Shown: one piece after another, positions 29,544 through 38,750 of the stretch
Layout: the number at the start of each line of letters is the position of its first letter
Position numbering within the stretch: the first letter of the stretch is position 1
Source of the DNA: an uncultured Methanobrevibacter sp.
GTDB taxonomy: Archaea; Methanobacteriota; Methanobacteria; Methanobacteriales; Methanobacteriaceae
DNA length: 64,000 nucleotides
Direction of reading: 5' to 3'
Assembly (NCBI GenBank): GCA_946541845.1
Contig: CAMNJW010000002.1
Span: forward strand, 1-64,000
Made by a program: the position numbers and the translations under genes
Notes under the pieces: model-generated
Seen by the model: the letters and a program-made list of their open reading frames with translations, nothing else
What the model was told of the DNA's origin: nothing
Database searches by the model: none

Positions 29544-30698
29544 ATGTTCACTATATCAAATGGAATTATATTGAAAGGCGAAAATCTAGTTCCGGTTAGG
29601 GAAAATATCGTTGTTGATGAAGGTAAAATTATTGAAATATCCAAAGATGCTTTGGAAGGCAAGATTATCGATGTCGACGGTGCAGTGGTTTGCCCTTCAT
29701 TTATCAATGGCCATATGCATATTGGGGACTCCATCATTAAGGATGAAGGTTATGGATTATCTTTAAGTGAGATGGTTAAGCCACCTAAAGGTGTCAAGCA
29801 TGTTGCGTTGGCCAATGCAAGTGATGAAGAGCTGATTGATGCAATGAAATCATCAATGTGGGAAATGGTTGAAAGCGGAACAACCCATTTCATTGATTAT
29901 CGTGAAGGTGGAATAAAAGGAATTGAACTTTTAAGGAAAGCTTCAAAAGATATTCCAATCAAACCGATAATCTTAGGTCGTGATGATAGCTTTTATGGTG
30001 ATGATCCTGATTTGGGTAAGGTCAAAGTTGCAGTCCGCAAGATTCTTAAGGTTGCTGATGGTATCGCCCCAAGTGGTTTTGGAGAAATCACAATGGACGT
30101 TGCTGAAATCATATCTAAGGAATGTGAAAAGGAAGGAAAAATTTCATCCATTCACGTTGCCGAATCTGAATCCAATCAAATAGAATCTTTGAATAATCAT
30201 GGCTTAAGCGAAATAGAAAAAGGAGTAAAAGCTAATTTTTCACAATTGGTTCATCTTACAAATCCTAAAAATGATGATTTGGAACTGGTCGCCAAATCCG
30301 GGCAAAATGTTGTTGTGTGTCCAAGGGCAAATGCAACGTTGAATGTCGGAATCTGTCAACTGAACAGAATGCTTGATTTGGGTTTGAAACCATTGATTGG
30401 AACTGATAATGTCATGCTCAATTCACCTAATATGTTTAGGGAATTGGAATTCAGCTTAAAATTAATGTCCGTTCAATATAAGAGTTATATTGATCCTTCA
30501 GAGTTATTAAAAATGGCGACAACCAATGTCTGTGATTTTGGCATAAATGATGTGATCCAGAAGTCTGCAATTCGTGAGGGAGATACTGCGGAATTTATAG
30601 TTTACAATTCTTTTTCTAAAAACCCTTGCTTAAATATAATAAATAGGTGTGAATCGAAAAATATATTATATATCATTAATAAAAGATTTAGCATATAA
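29544..30698 (+). CDS. Amidohydrolase family protein
   Basis: 384-residue metal-dependent hydrolase of the cytosine/chlorohydrolase/S-adenosylhomocysteine deaminase-like group. Metal-site motifs are visible: HMH in FINGHMHIGDS near residue 60, His in IHVAES near 215, a further His in QLVHLTN and Asp in GTDNVML near 295. The N- and C-terminal ends form the composite beta sandwich. The substrate, probably a ring or purine-like amine or amide, cannot be told. A TATA-like AATTTATTAAT lies about 28 bases before the ATG with no Shine-Dalgarno site, so it is probably leaderless. Confidence 0.85.
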   Translation: MFTISNGIILKGENLVPVRENIVVDEGKIIEISKDALEGKIIDVDGAVVCPSFINGHMHIGDSIIKDEGYGLSLSEMVKPPKGVKHVALANASDEELIDAMKSSMWEMVESGTTHFIDYREGGIKGIELLRKASKDIPIKPIILGRDDSFYGDDPDLGKVKVAVRKILKVADGIAPSGFGEITMDVAEIISKECEKEGKISSIHVAESESNQIESLNNHGLSEIEKGVKANFSQLVHLTNPKNDDLELVAKSGQNVVVCPRANATLNVGICQLNRMLDLGLKPLIGTDNVMLNSPNMFRELEFSLKLMSVQYKSYIDPSELLKMATTNVCDFGINDVIQKSAIREGDTAEFIVYNSFSKNPCLNIINRCESKNILYIINKRFSI

Positions 30699-30736
30699 TA
30701 TCATGGATATAAATCTATATATTATGGGAGATGTTA

Positions 30737-31162
30737 ATGATGTATAAAAAAATATTGGTCCCAACAGATGGATCAGAATTTGCAAAAAAAGCTCAACAAC
30801 ACGCATTGTTTTTAGCCAAGGTTAGTGGAGCTGAAATAATCGCTGTGAGCGTCACAGAGAATAATTTTGTTAACGGGCTTCCATTAGATGATGAAGTATA
30901 CCAGTTAAACCAAATTCTTAAAGAAAGATCTGAAGAAAATCTAAAAGAATTTGATAAATTAAATGAAGACGATTTAAAAATTACTCATGTGATTAGAGAA
31001 GGTTCACCTGCTAAAGTTATTTTAGAGGTGGCAAAAGAAGAAGAAATCGATTTAATAGTTATGGGTAGTTCTGGTAAATCTGGCTTCGATAGATTTATTA
31101 TGGGCAGTGTGGCAGATAAGGTTGTTAATTCAGCTAAATGCGCAGTGCTTGTAGTTCATTAA
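30737..31162 (+). CDS. Universal stress protein UspA family
   Basis: 141-residue UspA-type protein that binds ATP through the G-x2-G-x9-G(S) motif, visible as GSSGKSGFDRFIMGS near the C-terminus, with the N-terminal VPTDGSEFA loop. GGGAG lies six bases before the ATG at 30737; a second ATG follows at 30740. It is followed by a CBS-domain gene 38 bases later; USP and CBS proteins both sense adenine nucleotides, so a shared energy-status role is plausible. Confidence 0.9.
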   Translation: MMYKKILVPTDGSEFAKKAQQHALFLAKVSGAEIIAVSVTENNFVNGLPLDDEVYQLNQILKERSEENLKEFDKLNEDDLKITHVIREGSPAKVILEVAKEEEIDLIVMGSSGKSGFDRFIMGSVADKVVNSAKCAVLVVH

Positions 31163-31200
31163 TTTTACCATTTTATTATTGTAATTGTAAAGGTGATTGT

Positions 31201-32046
31201 ATGTTAGTTAAAAGAACTATGTCTAAAAATGTAGTAAGTGTTTCTGTTCCAGGTAACAGGGATAAAGTTTTAGACTTAATGAGAAAAGAAAATAAAGCAG
31301 TATTGCCAGTTGTAAAAGAAGACACTGACATTTTAGTAGGACTAGTAACTCGTTCTGATTTAATTAATAATCCTGATGAAGAACAAATTGCAATGTTGAT
31401 GACTAGAAACTTAATTACTGTTGCTCCAGGAGACGATGTGGTTGTTGCTGCTCGTAAAATGATGGAAAATGATGTAAGAAGAGTTCCTGTTGTCAATGAT
31501 GATGGCGAGTTAGTGGGAATTATCACTTCTTTTGATTTGGTATCAAAAGCGTTAACTAAAATTGAAGTTAATGATGCTGTTGAAGATTATATGATTACTA
31601 CTGTTCCAACCACATGGGAAAAAGCTCCATTAAATGTTGCTTTCGAAACCATGAATCAATTCGGTTTAAAATCTGTTTTAGCATTGGATGATGATGCTAA
31701 ATTATCCGGTATTTTAACTGAAACAGATTTCATTTCAGAAATTGAAATCATATCTGAAAGAAGCGAACACAGTTCCACTGTAGGTACTGAAGGAGACAAA
31801 TGGTCTTGGGATAGTACTTCTGTATTATACATTGAAAAAAATCACTTGAAATTCACTGACAAACGTGTTTGTGATGTTGCTGTAGATAATGTTGAAGTTG
31901 CTAACTCTAAAACCAAAGTTTCTGACTGCGCTAAAAAAATGAAATCCTTAAACATTGAGCAAATTCCAGTAATTGGTGTTGAAGGGGATTTAGTAGGTAT
32001 CGTAAGAGCTAGTGATTTAATTAGAGCATTAGTTACAGACGAATAG
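31201..32046 (+). CDS. Protein with four CBS domains
   Basis: 281 residues made of two CBS pairs (Bateman modules): blocks at about 5-60, 65-120, 130-180 and 215-280, each ending in the G(I/L)V(T/R)xxDL signature. CBS pairs usually bind AMP, ATP or SAM and act as sensors. There is no attached enzyme domain. The start is ATG 31201 behind AGGTGAT; the frame is open upstream into the uspA gene. It is 7 bases before the next hypothetical gene and probably cotranscribed with it. Confidence 0.9.
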   Translation: MLVKRTMSKNVVSVSVPGNRDKVLDLMRKENKAVLPVVKEDTDILVGLVTRSDLINNPDEEQIAMLMTRNLITVAPGDDVVVAARKMMENDVRRVPVVNDDGELVGIITSFDLVSKALTKIEVNDAVEDYMITTVPTTWEKAPLNVAFETMNQFGLKSVLALDDDAKLSGILTETDFISEIEIISERSEHSSTVGTEGDKWSWDSTSVLYIEKNHLKFTDKRVCDVAVDNVEVANSKTKVSDCAKKMKSLNIEQIPVIGVEGDLVGIVRASDLIRALVTDE

Positions 32047-32053
32047 TGGTATA

Positions 32054-32515
32054 ATGGCTGTTAGTCCAGTATTGGTGATTAAAGTAGTAGACAATGTAAG
32101 CGTTAATGTTCGCGCAAGATTATATGATGATTTTGCGGAACATAATATTGTCTTAAACTCAGTTCTTGCTTATTGGTGGGCTAATAATATGCCTCCTGCC
32201 ATTAAATTTTTAGAGCTATTTGATTCAGTTATCAAAAGAACAATCAATGAAATCATGCCTCATAAAACTTTAAATCTGAAATATGAGGTTAAAGCTAATG
32301 AGATTTTGGAAAAAGCATCTGAAATTGAAATTACTTTGATTTCTGTTGTTGCTGATGATGTAGGTTTTAAAATTGATGGTGGTGTAGTATCATTGTTTCA
32401 TATTAATAAAATTGATGATGATTTTGAACCTAAAGAGTTTGAAACTACTTTTGATCAAAGTATCGACACTCCGGATATTGTCCTAAAAAAATATTTGGAA
32501 ATGAAAGAATCATAA
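32054..32515 (+). CDS. Hypothetical protein cotranscribed with the CBS gene
   Basis: 153-residue soluble protein, no recognised family. It begins with a beta-rich segment (LVIKVVDNVSVNV), has a helical middle that includes YWWANNMPP, and ends acidic. Seven bases after the CBS-protein stop, it is almost certainly on the same mRNA and may be its partner. A weak hairpin (AAGATT/AATCTT) with a T-run at 32514-32537 follows the stop. Confidence 0.7.
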   Translation: MAVSPVLVIKVVDNVSVNVRARLYDDFAEHNIVLNSVLAYWWANNMPPAIKFLELFDSVIKRTINEIMPHKTLNLKYEVKANEILEKASEIEITLISVVADDVGFKIDGGVVSLFHINKIDDDFEPKEFETTFDQSIDTPDIVLKKYLEMKES

Positions 32516-32699
32516 GATTTTTTCATAATCTTTTTTTATCTTATTTTGTTGCAAATTTTAATTTAAATATTTTAATTCAATGATTAATTTAAATAGTGTT
32601 TATAGTATTTTGCTTGTATTTCATTGAATCATATTTTCATTTAAATTAATGCTTGATTAATTTTTCATTAATTGCATTTAATTCATCTACATCAAGTTT

Positions 32700-33365
32700 T
32701 TAAAAAGAGTCTTTTTTAACATAATTTTTAATGCATTCGAGCAATTCTACTGCATCTTCCCTTTTGATGTCTTTGGATGTGCGGATGAAATCAATTAATT
32801 TTCCTTTCTTTTCATCATCTAAACTGGATTTGCTTAAAGTTTGTGCATAATTTCTTTTTGGATAAAAAGTAGATTTTGCAATTGAATACAGTTCCTCTTT
32901 TTCACTTTCGGTTATGATATTTTCATCAACTGCATTTTCAAAAACATAATTCATGCTTATCAGTGGGGTGGACAGTGCCTCTAAAGTTTCTGAATCAAGC
33001 ATTACCGCAACATCATCGTCTGAAGTAACTTTGCCTGATGCATATTGTTCGTAACAGTATCCTATTCCAATCATTCCTAGACTGTCAAGTTCTGAAGCTC
33101 TTAAAGCTCCCATGCTTGATGCTCCAAAGACTTTCACTCCTTTTTTCATAACATTAAGTATTTCTCTATGTCCAACTGCGGAGTTTTGGTGAAATACTCC
33201 GTCGATTATCCCGATAATGTCAGGATTTTCCTTGATGTCGTGAACTAAATCGCCTCTTTTGATGGGCCTTTTGTAAATTACTTCAATGTTTTCGGTTGTG
33301 TCTAAAATTTCTTTTGCTTCTTCGAAAGGCAGTGACAATCCAGTATAAATTATGATTTTATTCAT
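32700..33365 (-). CDS. tfuA: TfuA-like protein of McrA-glycine thioamidation
   Basis: 221-residue TfuA-domain protein. With YcaO it converts a glycine of the methyl-coenzyme M reductase alpha subunit to thioglycine; TfuA is thought to deliver or activate the sulfur source. The typical GASSMGALRASEL stretch is at about 75-90 and a helical C-terminus follows. GTGATT precedes the ATG, and it begins 4 bases after the ycaO stop. The methanogenesis target (mcr) is not in this window. Confidence 0.92.
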   Translation of the reverse strand: MNKIIIYTGLSLPFEEAKEILDTTENIEVIYKRPIKRGDLVHDIKENPDIIGIIDGVFHQNSAVGHREILNVMKKGVKVFGASSMGALRASELDSLGMIGIGYCYEQYASGKVTSDDDVAVMLDSETLEALSTPLISMNYVFENAVDENIITESEKEELYSIAKSTFYPKRNYAQTLSKSSLDDEKKGKLIDFIRTSKDIKREDAVELLECIKNYVKKDSF

Positions 33366-33369
33366 TTAA

Positions 33370-34569
33370 TCACACTTTTAGGAATCTGTATCCCGCACGG
33401 CTTTGGTCTATTGCATAAATTTCCATTTCAGGAATTATTACGCGAACGACACTAACATCAAGTTCCGGTCTTGTTAAATCGGTGTACAATATTTTTTTGA
33501 TGTCGTTTGCCATTAGCTCTTCTTTAACAATCTCAATATCTTTGGTTATTGAAGTTGTGGATTTATTTTCAATATCTGAAAGATCAATTTGGTCATCTTC
33601 CTGTCTGAAGTAAAACTTATTGATTCTTTTCATCCTTTCATAACCTGCTTCACGGGCAAAATCTGCCCTTACGGTATCTTCACGGGCTCCATTGATTTGT
33701 GTCGCTCTGCTTTGAGCCACTTCTGTCAATGCTCTTAGAATTGCAACTTCGGGGTCAAGATGGGTTCCCATTCCTAATGTTAAAAGGCCAGCATCTTTTG
33801 TAACGGTATCATCTGCTGAAGCGGCTATGGTTGGAATCTTGATATCCGCAGTAAAGTCCATTAGTTTAATTTTAATGCCCTCAGATTCAAATTTATCGAT
33901 GGTCTCGTTAATCAATTCACTTTCAATGCTGTCCAGATTGATTTGCGCATAATTTTTATGGGTTAGTTCAAAGATGCTCCATGCATCTCTTTCAATAACT
34001 TCAAACATCCCATGTAATATTGCTTCTTCCAAAACGTTTCCGGAAGCAAGCCCATTGGTATTGGACTTGAATAAGCTTTCGGCATTATCTTGAATGTATG
34101 GGTGGAAAACTGCATTTGAAGGAACGTAAAATTCATTGCCTGAAATTAAATCATGTGATAAACTCCATTCTAGTTTCATATCGCTTAAATCTTCTTTTTC
34201 AAATTTTTGGTTTAGATTTAATGATTTTGGGTCAATATAGTCTCCCGTATCAGCAATTTCATTAACTGTAGCTATTAATGTTTCATCGATTTCCTGCTTT
34301 TCAGCGGAATATCTTTCAAAGCCTTCCATCATGGCAGATGCCTTTGCATGGTCTTTGCTTATTCCCTTTCCACCGTAAATGCTGATAGCTCCATCTTCTG
34401 CAGTTGGTCTGATTGCTGTAAAAACAGGTATTCCTATGCGATCTAAATCGGTAATGTCTGCAATACGAGTAATTCCTGCGGTCTTCAGTTTATCCTCATT
34501 AATTTCTATTGTTCTTTTAGGAGCAATAATCCTATGTGTCCCTTTAAAGTATGTAAGCTCTTCACTCAT
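33370..34569 (-). CDS. ycaO: YcaO-type McrA-glycine thioamidation protein
   Basis: 399-residue YcaO-fold enzyme that uses ATP to activate the peptide backbone for thioamidation of the conserved glycine in McrA. The ATP- and Mg-binding Glu/Arg-rich features are visible in MMEGFERYSAEK (about residue 80) and GMFEVIERDAW (about 185), followed by LTEVAQSRATQINGARED. The order M50 protease, ycaO, tfuA with gaps of 2 and 4 bases indicates one transcript. Confidence 0.93.
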   Translation of the reverse strand: MSEELTYFKGTHRIIAPKRTIEINEDKLKTAGITRIADITDLDRIGIPVFTAIRPTAEDGAISIYGGKGISKDHAKASAMMEGFERYSAEKQEIDETLIATVNEIADTGDYIDPKSLNLNQKFEKEDLSDMKLEWSLSHDLISGNEFYVPSNAVFHPYIQDNAESLFKSNTNGLASGNVLEEAILHGMFEVIERDAWSIFELTHKNYAQINLDSIESELINETIDKFESEGIKIKLMDFTADIKIPTIAASADDTVTKDAGLLTLGMGTHLDPEVAILRALTEVAQSRATQINGAREDTVRADFAREAGYERMKRINKFYFRQEDDQIDLSDIENKSTTSITKDIEIVKEELMANDIKKILYTDLTRPELDVSVVRVIIPEMEIYAIDQSRAGYRFLKV

Positions 34570-34571
34570 TT

Positions 34572-35213
34572 TTAAAATCCTAAAATTAATCTAACAATAT
34601 TTTCCACGCCCATTGTCATTGACAATAAGGTTAATATTCCTGCAACAGCAATTGTAACAATCCAAATTCCAAAGTTCCAGGTTAGAACTTTAGATCCATC
34701 AAGATTTCCAATTGGCAATAAGTTAAACACTGCCAAGAAACTGTTAATTGAATAACCTACTGCGCAGATTACGAATATCAAAGAGGAAGTTTCTGAATAG
34801 AATGCAGATGGATAAATGGCAGTTGCAATTGCTAAAAATACCAATGCAAGAATAATGTTGACAACAGGTCCTGCAATGGATATTTTGCCGTTTATTTCGT
34901 CAGTCATGTAATTTGCATAAGTATAAACTGCACCGGGTGCTGCAAATACAAATCCAAAGAATGATGTAACAAGTGCAAATATCAATCCTTGAGGCCATAA
35001 TTTAAATTCTGCCCAATATCCATATTTCATTGACACGAATTTGTGTCCGAGTTCGTGTAGGATGAAACCGGCACCCACTCCGACCATGACAATTGGCAAT
35101 ATTGAGAGAATTCCAGATATGTCTCTTCCGGCATTCACTATTGCAAAACAAAGTGAAATAACAATAAATGCAATTATTAAATCTCTCACTTCACTAAGTG
35201 TAAATTTAAACAT
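34572..35213 (-). CDS. Membrane zinc metalloprotease, site-2 protease (M50) type
   Basis: 213-residue integral membrane protein with about six transmembrane segments. The zinc-binding HELGH is in GFILHELGHKF at about residue 54, and the second conserved motif LLPIGNLDGSK, carrying the Asp ligand, lies near 175. The fold and spacing match short archaeal M50 proteases. Its stop is 2 bases before the ycaO start, so it is the first gene of the thioamidation operon; whether it has any role in that process is unknown. Confidence 0.88.
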   Translation of the reverse strand: MFKFTLSEVRDLIIAFIVISLCFAIVNAGRDISGILSILPIVMVGVGAGFILHELGHKFVSMKYGYWAEFKLWPQGLIFALVTSFFGFVFAAPGAVYTYANYMTDEINGKISIAGPVVNIILALVFLAIATAIYPSAFYSETSSLIFVICAVGYSINSFLAVFNLLPIGNLDGSKVLTWNFGIWIVTIAVAGILTLLSMTMGVENIVRLILGF

Positions 35214-35290
35214 AATCTTAAAGTATCTATTTTGACTTTAATAAAAGTATCTTTTTTAAAAGTAAAAAGGCATATTGATTATTTTAATCT

Positions 35291-35300
35291 TTTTATAATA
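35291..35300 (+). promoter_or_regulatory. TATA box of the Xaa-Pro peptidase gene (leaderless)
   Basis: TTTTATAATA is centred about 25 bases upstream of the ATG at 35321. There is no Shine-Dalgarno match between, so the mRNA is predicted to begin at the start codon. Confidence 0.5.
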
Positions 35301-35320
35301 CTTTTTCTAAATAATTTAAC

Positions 35321-36337
35321 ATGGACTTACATATTGACAATATTTTAAAAGATTTACAAAAAGATAATTTTCAAGCTTATTTACTCACTCAATTTACAAA
35401 TGTCGAATACATTTCAGGGTATAAACCAACTAGTTTTGCTTTCTGCATCATTAAAGAAAATCCGGTAATTTACGCATCTGGAATGGATATGGAACTGGCA
35501 AATCGTGATTCATCCATAGAAGTAAAGGAATATGAATCATATGATGTGATGATTAAAGAGTTGAAAGATGAGGGAATTAATAATTTGGCGATTGAGCCAA
35601 GCTTGCCTTTCAGCACTTTTGTCAGATTCAGGGATGATTTTGAAATTGATGCCAAAACCTATATCGACAAGCAAAGGATGATTAAAACACCATTGGAAAT
35701 TGAAAAAATCACTAAAGCTACTGAAATTGCCCAAAATGCATTTTTGCAGTTGGATATTTTAAATAATCAAAATAATGAAAAAGAAGTTGCATTTGATTTG
35801 GTTCGTTATATGATTGAAAATGGAGCTTCCAAGGAGTCATTTGATACAATTGTCACCAGTGGTGCTAACTCAAGCCTTCCACATGCAATTCCCGAAGCTA
35901 AAAAATTGGACCAACCTATTTTAATAGATTGGGGAGCTATTTTTGAAGGTTATTGCTCTGACAATACTCGGACAATGGTTTATAATGAAAAGCAACATGA
36001 AATTTGGGATATTGTGGCTGAAGCTCATGATAAGTCCATTAAAGCAATAAAACCTGGAATTAAATGTTGTGATGTAGATAAAGTTGCAAGGGATATTATT
36101 GATGAGTATGGGTACGGTGATAACTTCATTCACTCTACAGGCCACAGTTTAGGTTTGGATATTCACGAAACGCCAGGTTTTTCTCCACGTGATGAAACAA
36201 TAATCGAAAAAGGAATGGTCATAACTGTGGAACCCGGAATATATCTCGAAGGGGAATTTGGGGTTCGCCTTGAAGACACAATTTCCATTTCTAAACGGGG
36301 AAATGTCATTGGTGATTTGCCATTGAATATTAATTAA
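35321..36337 (+). CDS. pepQ: Xaa-Pro dipeptidase/aminopeptidase (M24 family)
   Basis: 338-residue cytoplasmic metallopeptidase that cleaves X-Pro bonds. The N-terminal creatinase-like domain spans about 1-120 and is followed by the pita-bread catalytic domain. All five dinuclear metal ligands are visible: Asp in LIDWGA, Asp in CSDNTRT, His in STGHSLGLDIHE, Glu in VEPGIY and Glu in RLEDTIS. Length is normal. Predicted to be leaderless. It ends 34 bases before a DUF4013 gene. Confidence 0.92.
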   Translation: MDLHIDNILKDLQKDNFQAYLLTQFTNVEYISGYKPTSFAFCIIKENPVIYASGMDMELANRDSSIEVKEYESYDVMIKELKDEGINNLAIEPSLPFSTFVRFRDDFEIDAKTYIDKQRMIKTPLEIEKITKATEIAQNAFLQLDILNNQNNEKEVAFDLVRYMIENGASKESFDTIVTSGANSSLPHAIPEAKKLDQPILIDWGAIFEGYCSDNTRTMVYNEKQHEIWDIVAEAHDKSIKAIKPGIKCCDVDKVARDIIDEYGYGDNFIHSTGHSLGLDIHETPGFSPRDETIIEKGMVITVEPGIYLEGEFGVRLEDTISISKRGNVIGDLPLNIN

Positions 36338-36371
36338 ATTTAGGAAAATAGTTGTTATTTGAGAGTTGATC

Positions 36372-37151
36372 ATGCCACATATAATTTTAAAAAGAGTATG
36401 GGATTATTGCAGTTATAGCAAAAAGTATCTTGTATTTATTATGGTGCTGTTGTTTATTTCATCTCTGATTCAAAATTATGTTATTATCCATGGGGATTCG
36501 AATGAAATAAATATTCTTCATCTTTTGGTTCTCATTGTTGTATCGGGTTATGGGATGGTAATCACCAAAGATAGGATAAATCATGGCAACAGATTGCCTA
36601 AGATTGTTGTTAAGGATATTCTTTTATTCGGTATTAAATCAGCAGTTGTCATATCAGTTTATGTTTTTGTTCAGGGAAAGATATTGGATTATATTTGTTC
36701 TCCATTGAATTTTCCAAGGTTTGATTTGGAAGAAATGCTATTGAATTGGTCGGAGACTATTCACATGCTGTACAGTCACAATCCGGTTAATACAGTAATT
36801 TTTCTTGTTGTAGGTGCTATTTTATTTTATGTATGTTCATTTTTCATGGAAATTGCATTGGCTAGATTGGCAGATACTGGAAGTCTCGTGTCCTCATTTA
36901 ATTTCATAGCAATCAAAAGGAGTATTGATGTTGTAGGGTGGAGAAATTATGCTAAAGATTACACATTGATTGTATTTGCCATAGTCTTTTTGTCATATTT
37001 GATGTCTTATGAATTGGTATTTTCATTTTTAGATTCAATAGTCGACATGTTTTTAGCATTTTTAATCTTTGCAACTCAATATTTGGGTATTGGGGCAGCT
37101 TATTGTGAAATTAAGGATTTAGAAACTAAAGTTCGCATACCTGTGGAGTAG
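36372..37151 (+). CDS. DUF4013 integral membrane protein
   Basis: 259 residues with about six transmembrane helices. The GYGMVITKDRINHGNRLPKI block is characteristic of DUF4013, a methanogen-rich family of unknown function. The start at ATG 36372 matches the start of the paralogue downstream: both begin with MPH, then ILKRVWDYC. The earlier in-frame TTG at 36366 is not needed. Confidence 0.82.
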   Translation: MPHIILKRVWDYCSYSKKYLVFIMVLLFISSLIQNYVIIHGDSNEINILHLLVLIVVSGYGMVITKDRINHGNRLPKIVVKDILLFGIKSAVVISVYVFVQGKILDYICSPLNFPRFDLEEMLLNWSETIHMLYSHNPVNTVIFLVVGAILFYVCSFFMEIALARLADTGSLVSSFNFIAIKRSIDVVGWRNYAKDYTLIVFAIVFLSYLMSYELVFSFLDSIVDMFLAFLIFATQYLGIGAAYCEIKDLETKVRIPVE

Positions 37152-37367
37152 CTTTTTTTTGATGGTATTTAAAAATAAAATAAGAAGTACCTTATGAATA
37201 TCTTTTTAAAAAAGTTATGAAAATACAGTATAATTAAATATATTTGTGCATTTTCATTATTCATGTTTATTCAAAATTTGTTGTAATGTGAATGACATAT
37301 ATTTTTTATAATAGTTAATTTTATTTATTTTCATTTTTAAAGTATTGTATAGATTTGAGGAGTAGTT

Positions 37368-38126
37368 ATGCCACATGTTATTTTAAAAAGAGTATGGGAT
37401 TATTGTACATATAACAAGCCATTTTTTTTACTTGTTTTGCTATTGTTCGGTGTATTGGATTACTTGCAGGATTCTTTTGCTGATTCATCTTCTATTATGA
37501 TGTGGATGCTATATTTTATTGTTACTGTACCTATTCTTGGTTATGGGATGACTATTACCCGGGATAGGATAAATAAGGGTGTTAGGCTGCCGAAAATAAT
37601 TACTGGCGATGTCATTGTTTTAGGAATTAAATCATTCATTGTTTTTTCAGCATATTTATATGTTCAAGGTTTTATTTTGGATTTGGTGTGCTCTCCATTG
37701 GATTTTCCTCACTTTGATTTGGAAGAAATGTTATTTGATTTTTCAAATACATTGAACTTATTATTTTCACATAATCCTATTGATGCATTAGTTTTTGTTG
37801 TTTTAGGGGCTGTTTTATTTTACATTACTATGTTTTTCACGGAAATTGCAATTGCAATGCTCGCTGATACTAATTCTTTCTGGAATTCTTTTAATCTACT
37901 TGAAATTAAAAAAAACATTGATTTGGTCGGATGGAAGCATTATACAAAAGATTATACGATGATTGTTTTGGCAATTGTTATTTTCGGATTTTTTTCATAT
38001 ATTACTATCCCAATTCCTATTTTGGAATATATTTGGGTTACTTTAATATATTTGCTCATGTTTGTAACTCAATTTATGGGAATAGGGAGAATATATTCTG
38101 AAATAAAAGAAAAAAAGTCAGATTAA
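37368..38126 (+). CDS. DUF4013 integral membrane protein (tandem paralogue)
   Basis: 252 residues, six predicted transmembrane helices, similar to the preceding gene along its whole length: the same N-terminus, the same GYGMTITRDRIN block and the same SHNP segment. GAGGAG sits before the ATG. The 216-base gap between the two copies is AT-rich and probably holds a separate promoter. Its 3' end overlaps the convergent phosphopantetheinyl transferase gene by 9 bases. Function unknown. Confidence 0.82.
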   Translation: MPHVILKRVWDYCTYNKPFFLLVLLLFGVLDYLQDSFADSSSIMMWMLYFIVTVPILGYGMTITRDRINKGVRLPKIITGDVIVLGIKSFIVFSAYLYVQGFILDLVCSPLDFPHFDLEEMLFDFSNTLNLLFSHNPIDALVFVVLGAVLFYITMFFTEIAIAMLADTNSFWNSFNLLEIKKNIDLVGWKHYTKDYTMIVLAIVIFGFFSYITIPIPILEYIWVTLIYLLMFVTQFMGIGRIYSEIKEKKSD

Positions 38127-38750
38127 TTCACTTGAAGTGATTTTGAGATATTTGTCCACTTCATATTTTGAGCAAGTGGCTAATTTATATTCTTCAACAT
38201 CAAATAGACTGAATTTAAGATTATTTTTGTCATTTTTAAGTTTAATTTCTTCGTCAATAACTATTTCAAAGCTATCTAGGTCTAAGCGAAATCCCAATCC
38301 TGTGTATTTCATGTAGCTTTCTTTCAAAACCCAGTATTTAAAGAATTCATTAGATGGCTTTTGTGCCTTAAGGATATTTCTGTATTCGCTGTTGTAGAAA
38401 TAATGTTTGGCAATGTTTAAATCAATTTCGGGGTCGTTATATTCAATGTCAACTCCAATTTCCATGTCAGATATTGCACATGCGACCAATTTCCCTGAGT
38501 GGCTTAGATTGAAATAAATGTTTTCATAGTTGGATATGTATGCCTTGCCGTATTCGTCAATTTTGAAAAGGGGATTTGTTATTTTTTCTTCATTTAATAA
38601 CTTGACTAAAAGCAGATACGCTCCAGCACTGAGCTTTTTATCCTTGTCAAATCTAAACTTGTCAAATTTTTCCTTTCTATTTTCGGGCAGCAATTCATAT
38701 GCCTTAATCATATCTAAATTGCTGACATCACAATAAGCTACTTTAATCAT
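38118..38750 (-). CDS. 4'-phosphopantetheinyl transferase (Sfp type)
   Basis: 210-residue Sfp-type transferase. It moves the phosphopantetheine arm of CoA onto the serine of carrier domains, here most likely the two carrier domains of the NRPS at 41565-49370. The Mg-binding GVDIEY motif is near residue 98, and WVLKESYMKYTGLG, with the WxxKE(S/A) signature, is near 140. Archaea have no fatty acid synthase ACP that normally needs it. Its ATG overlaps the end of the phosphatase gene by 8 bases, tying it to the regulatory operon. Confidence 0.93.
   Translation of the reverse strand: MIKVAYCDVSNLDMIKAYELLPENRKEKFDKFRFDKDKKLSAGAYLLLVKLLNEEKITNPLFKIDEYGKAYISNYENIYFNLSHSGKLVACAISDMEIGVDIEYNDPEIDLNIAKHYFYNSEYRNILKAQKPSNEFFKYWVLKESYMKYTGLGFRLDLDSFEIVIDEEIKLKNDKNNLKFSLFDVEEYKLATCSKYEVDKYLKITSSELI

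Noticed and set aside
37152-37367. Small gene between the two DUF4013 copies
   Set aside because: 216 bases of AT-rich DNA with frequent stops in all frames; reads as promoter and terminator sequence only.
38118-38126. Frameshift or assembly error where the DUF4013 and transferase genes overlap
   Set aside because: Both frames end with plausible family C-termini; a 9-base convergent overlap is normal in compact genomes.
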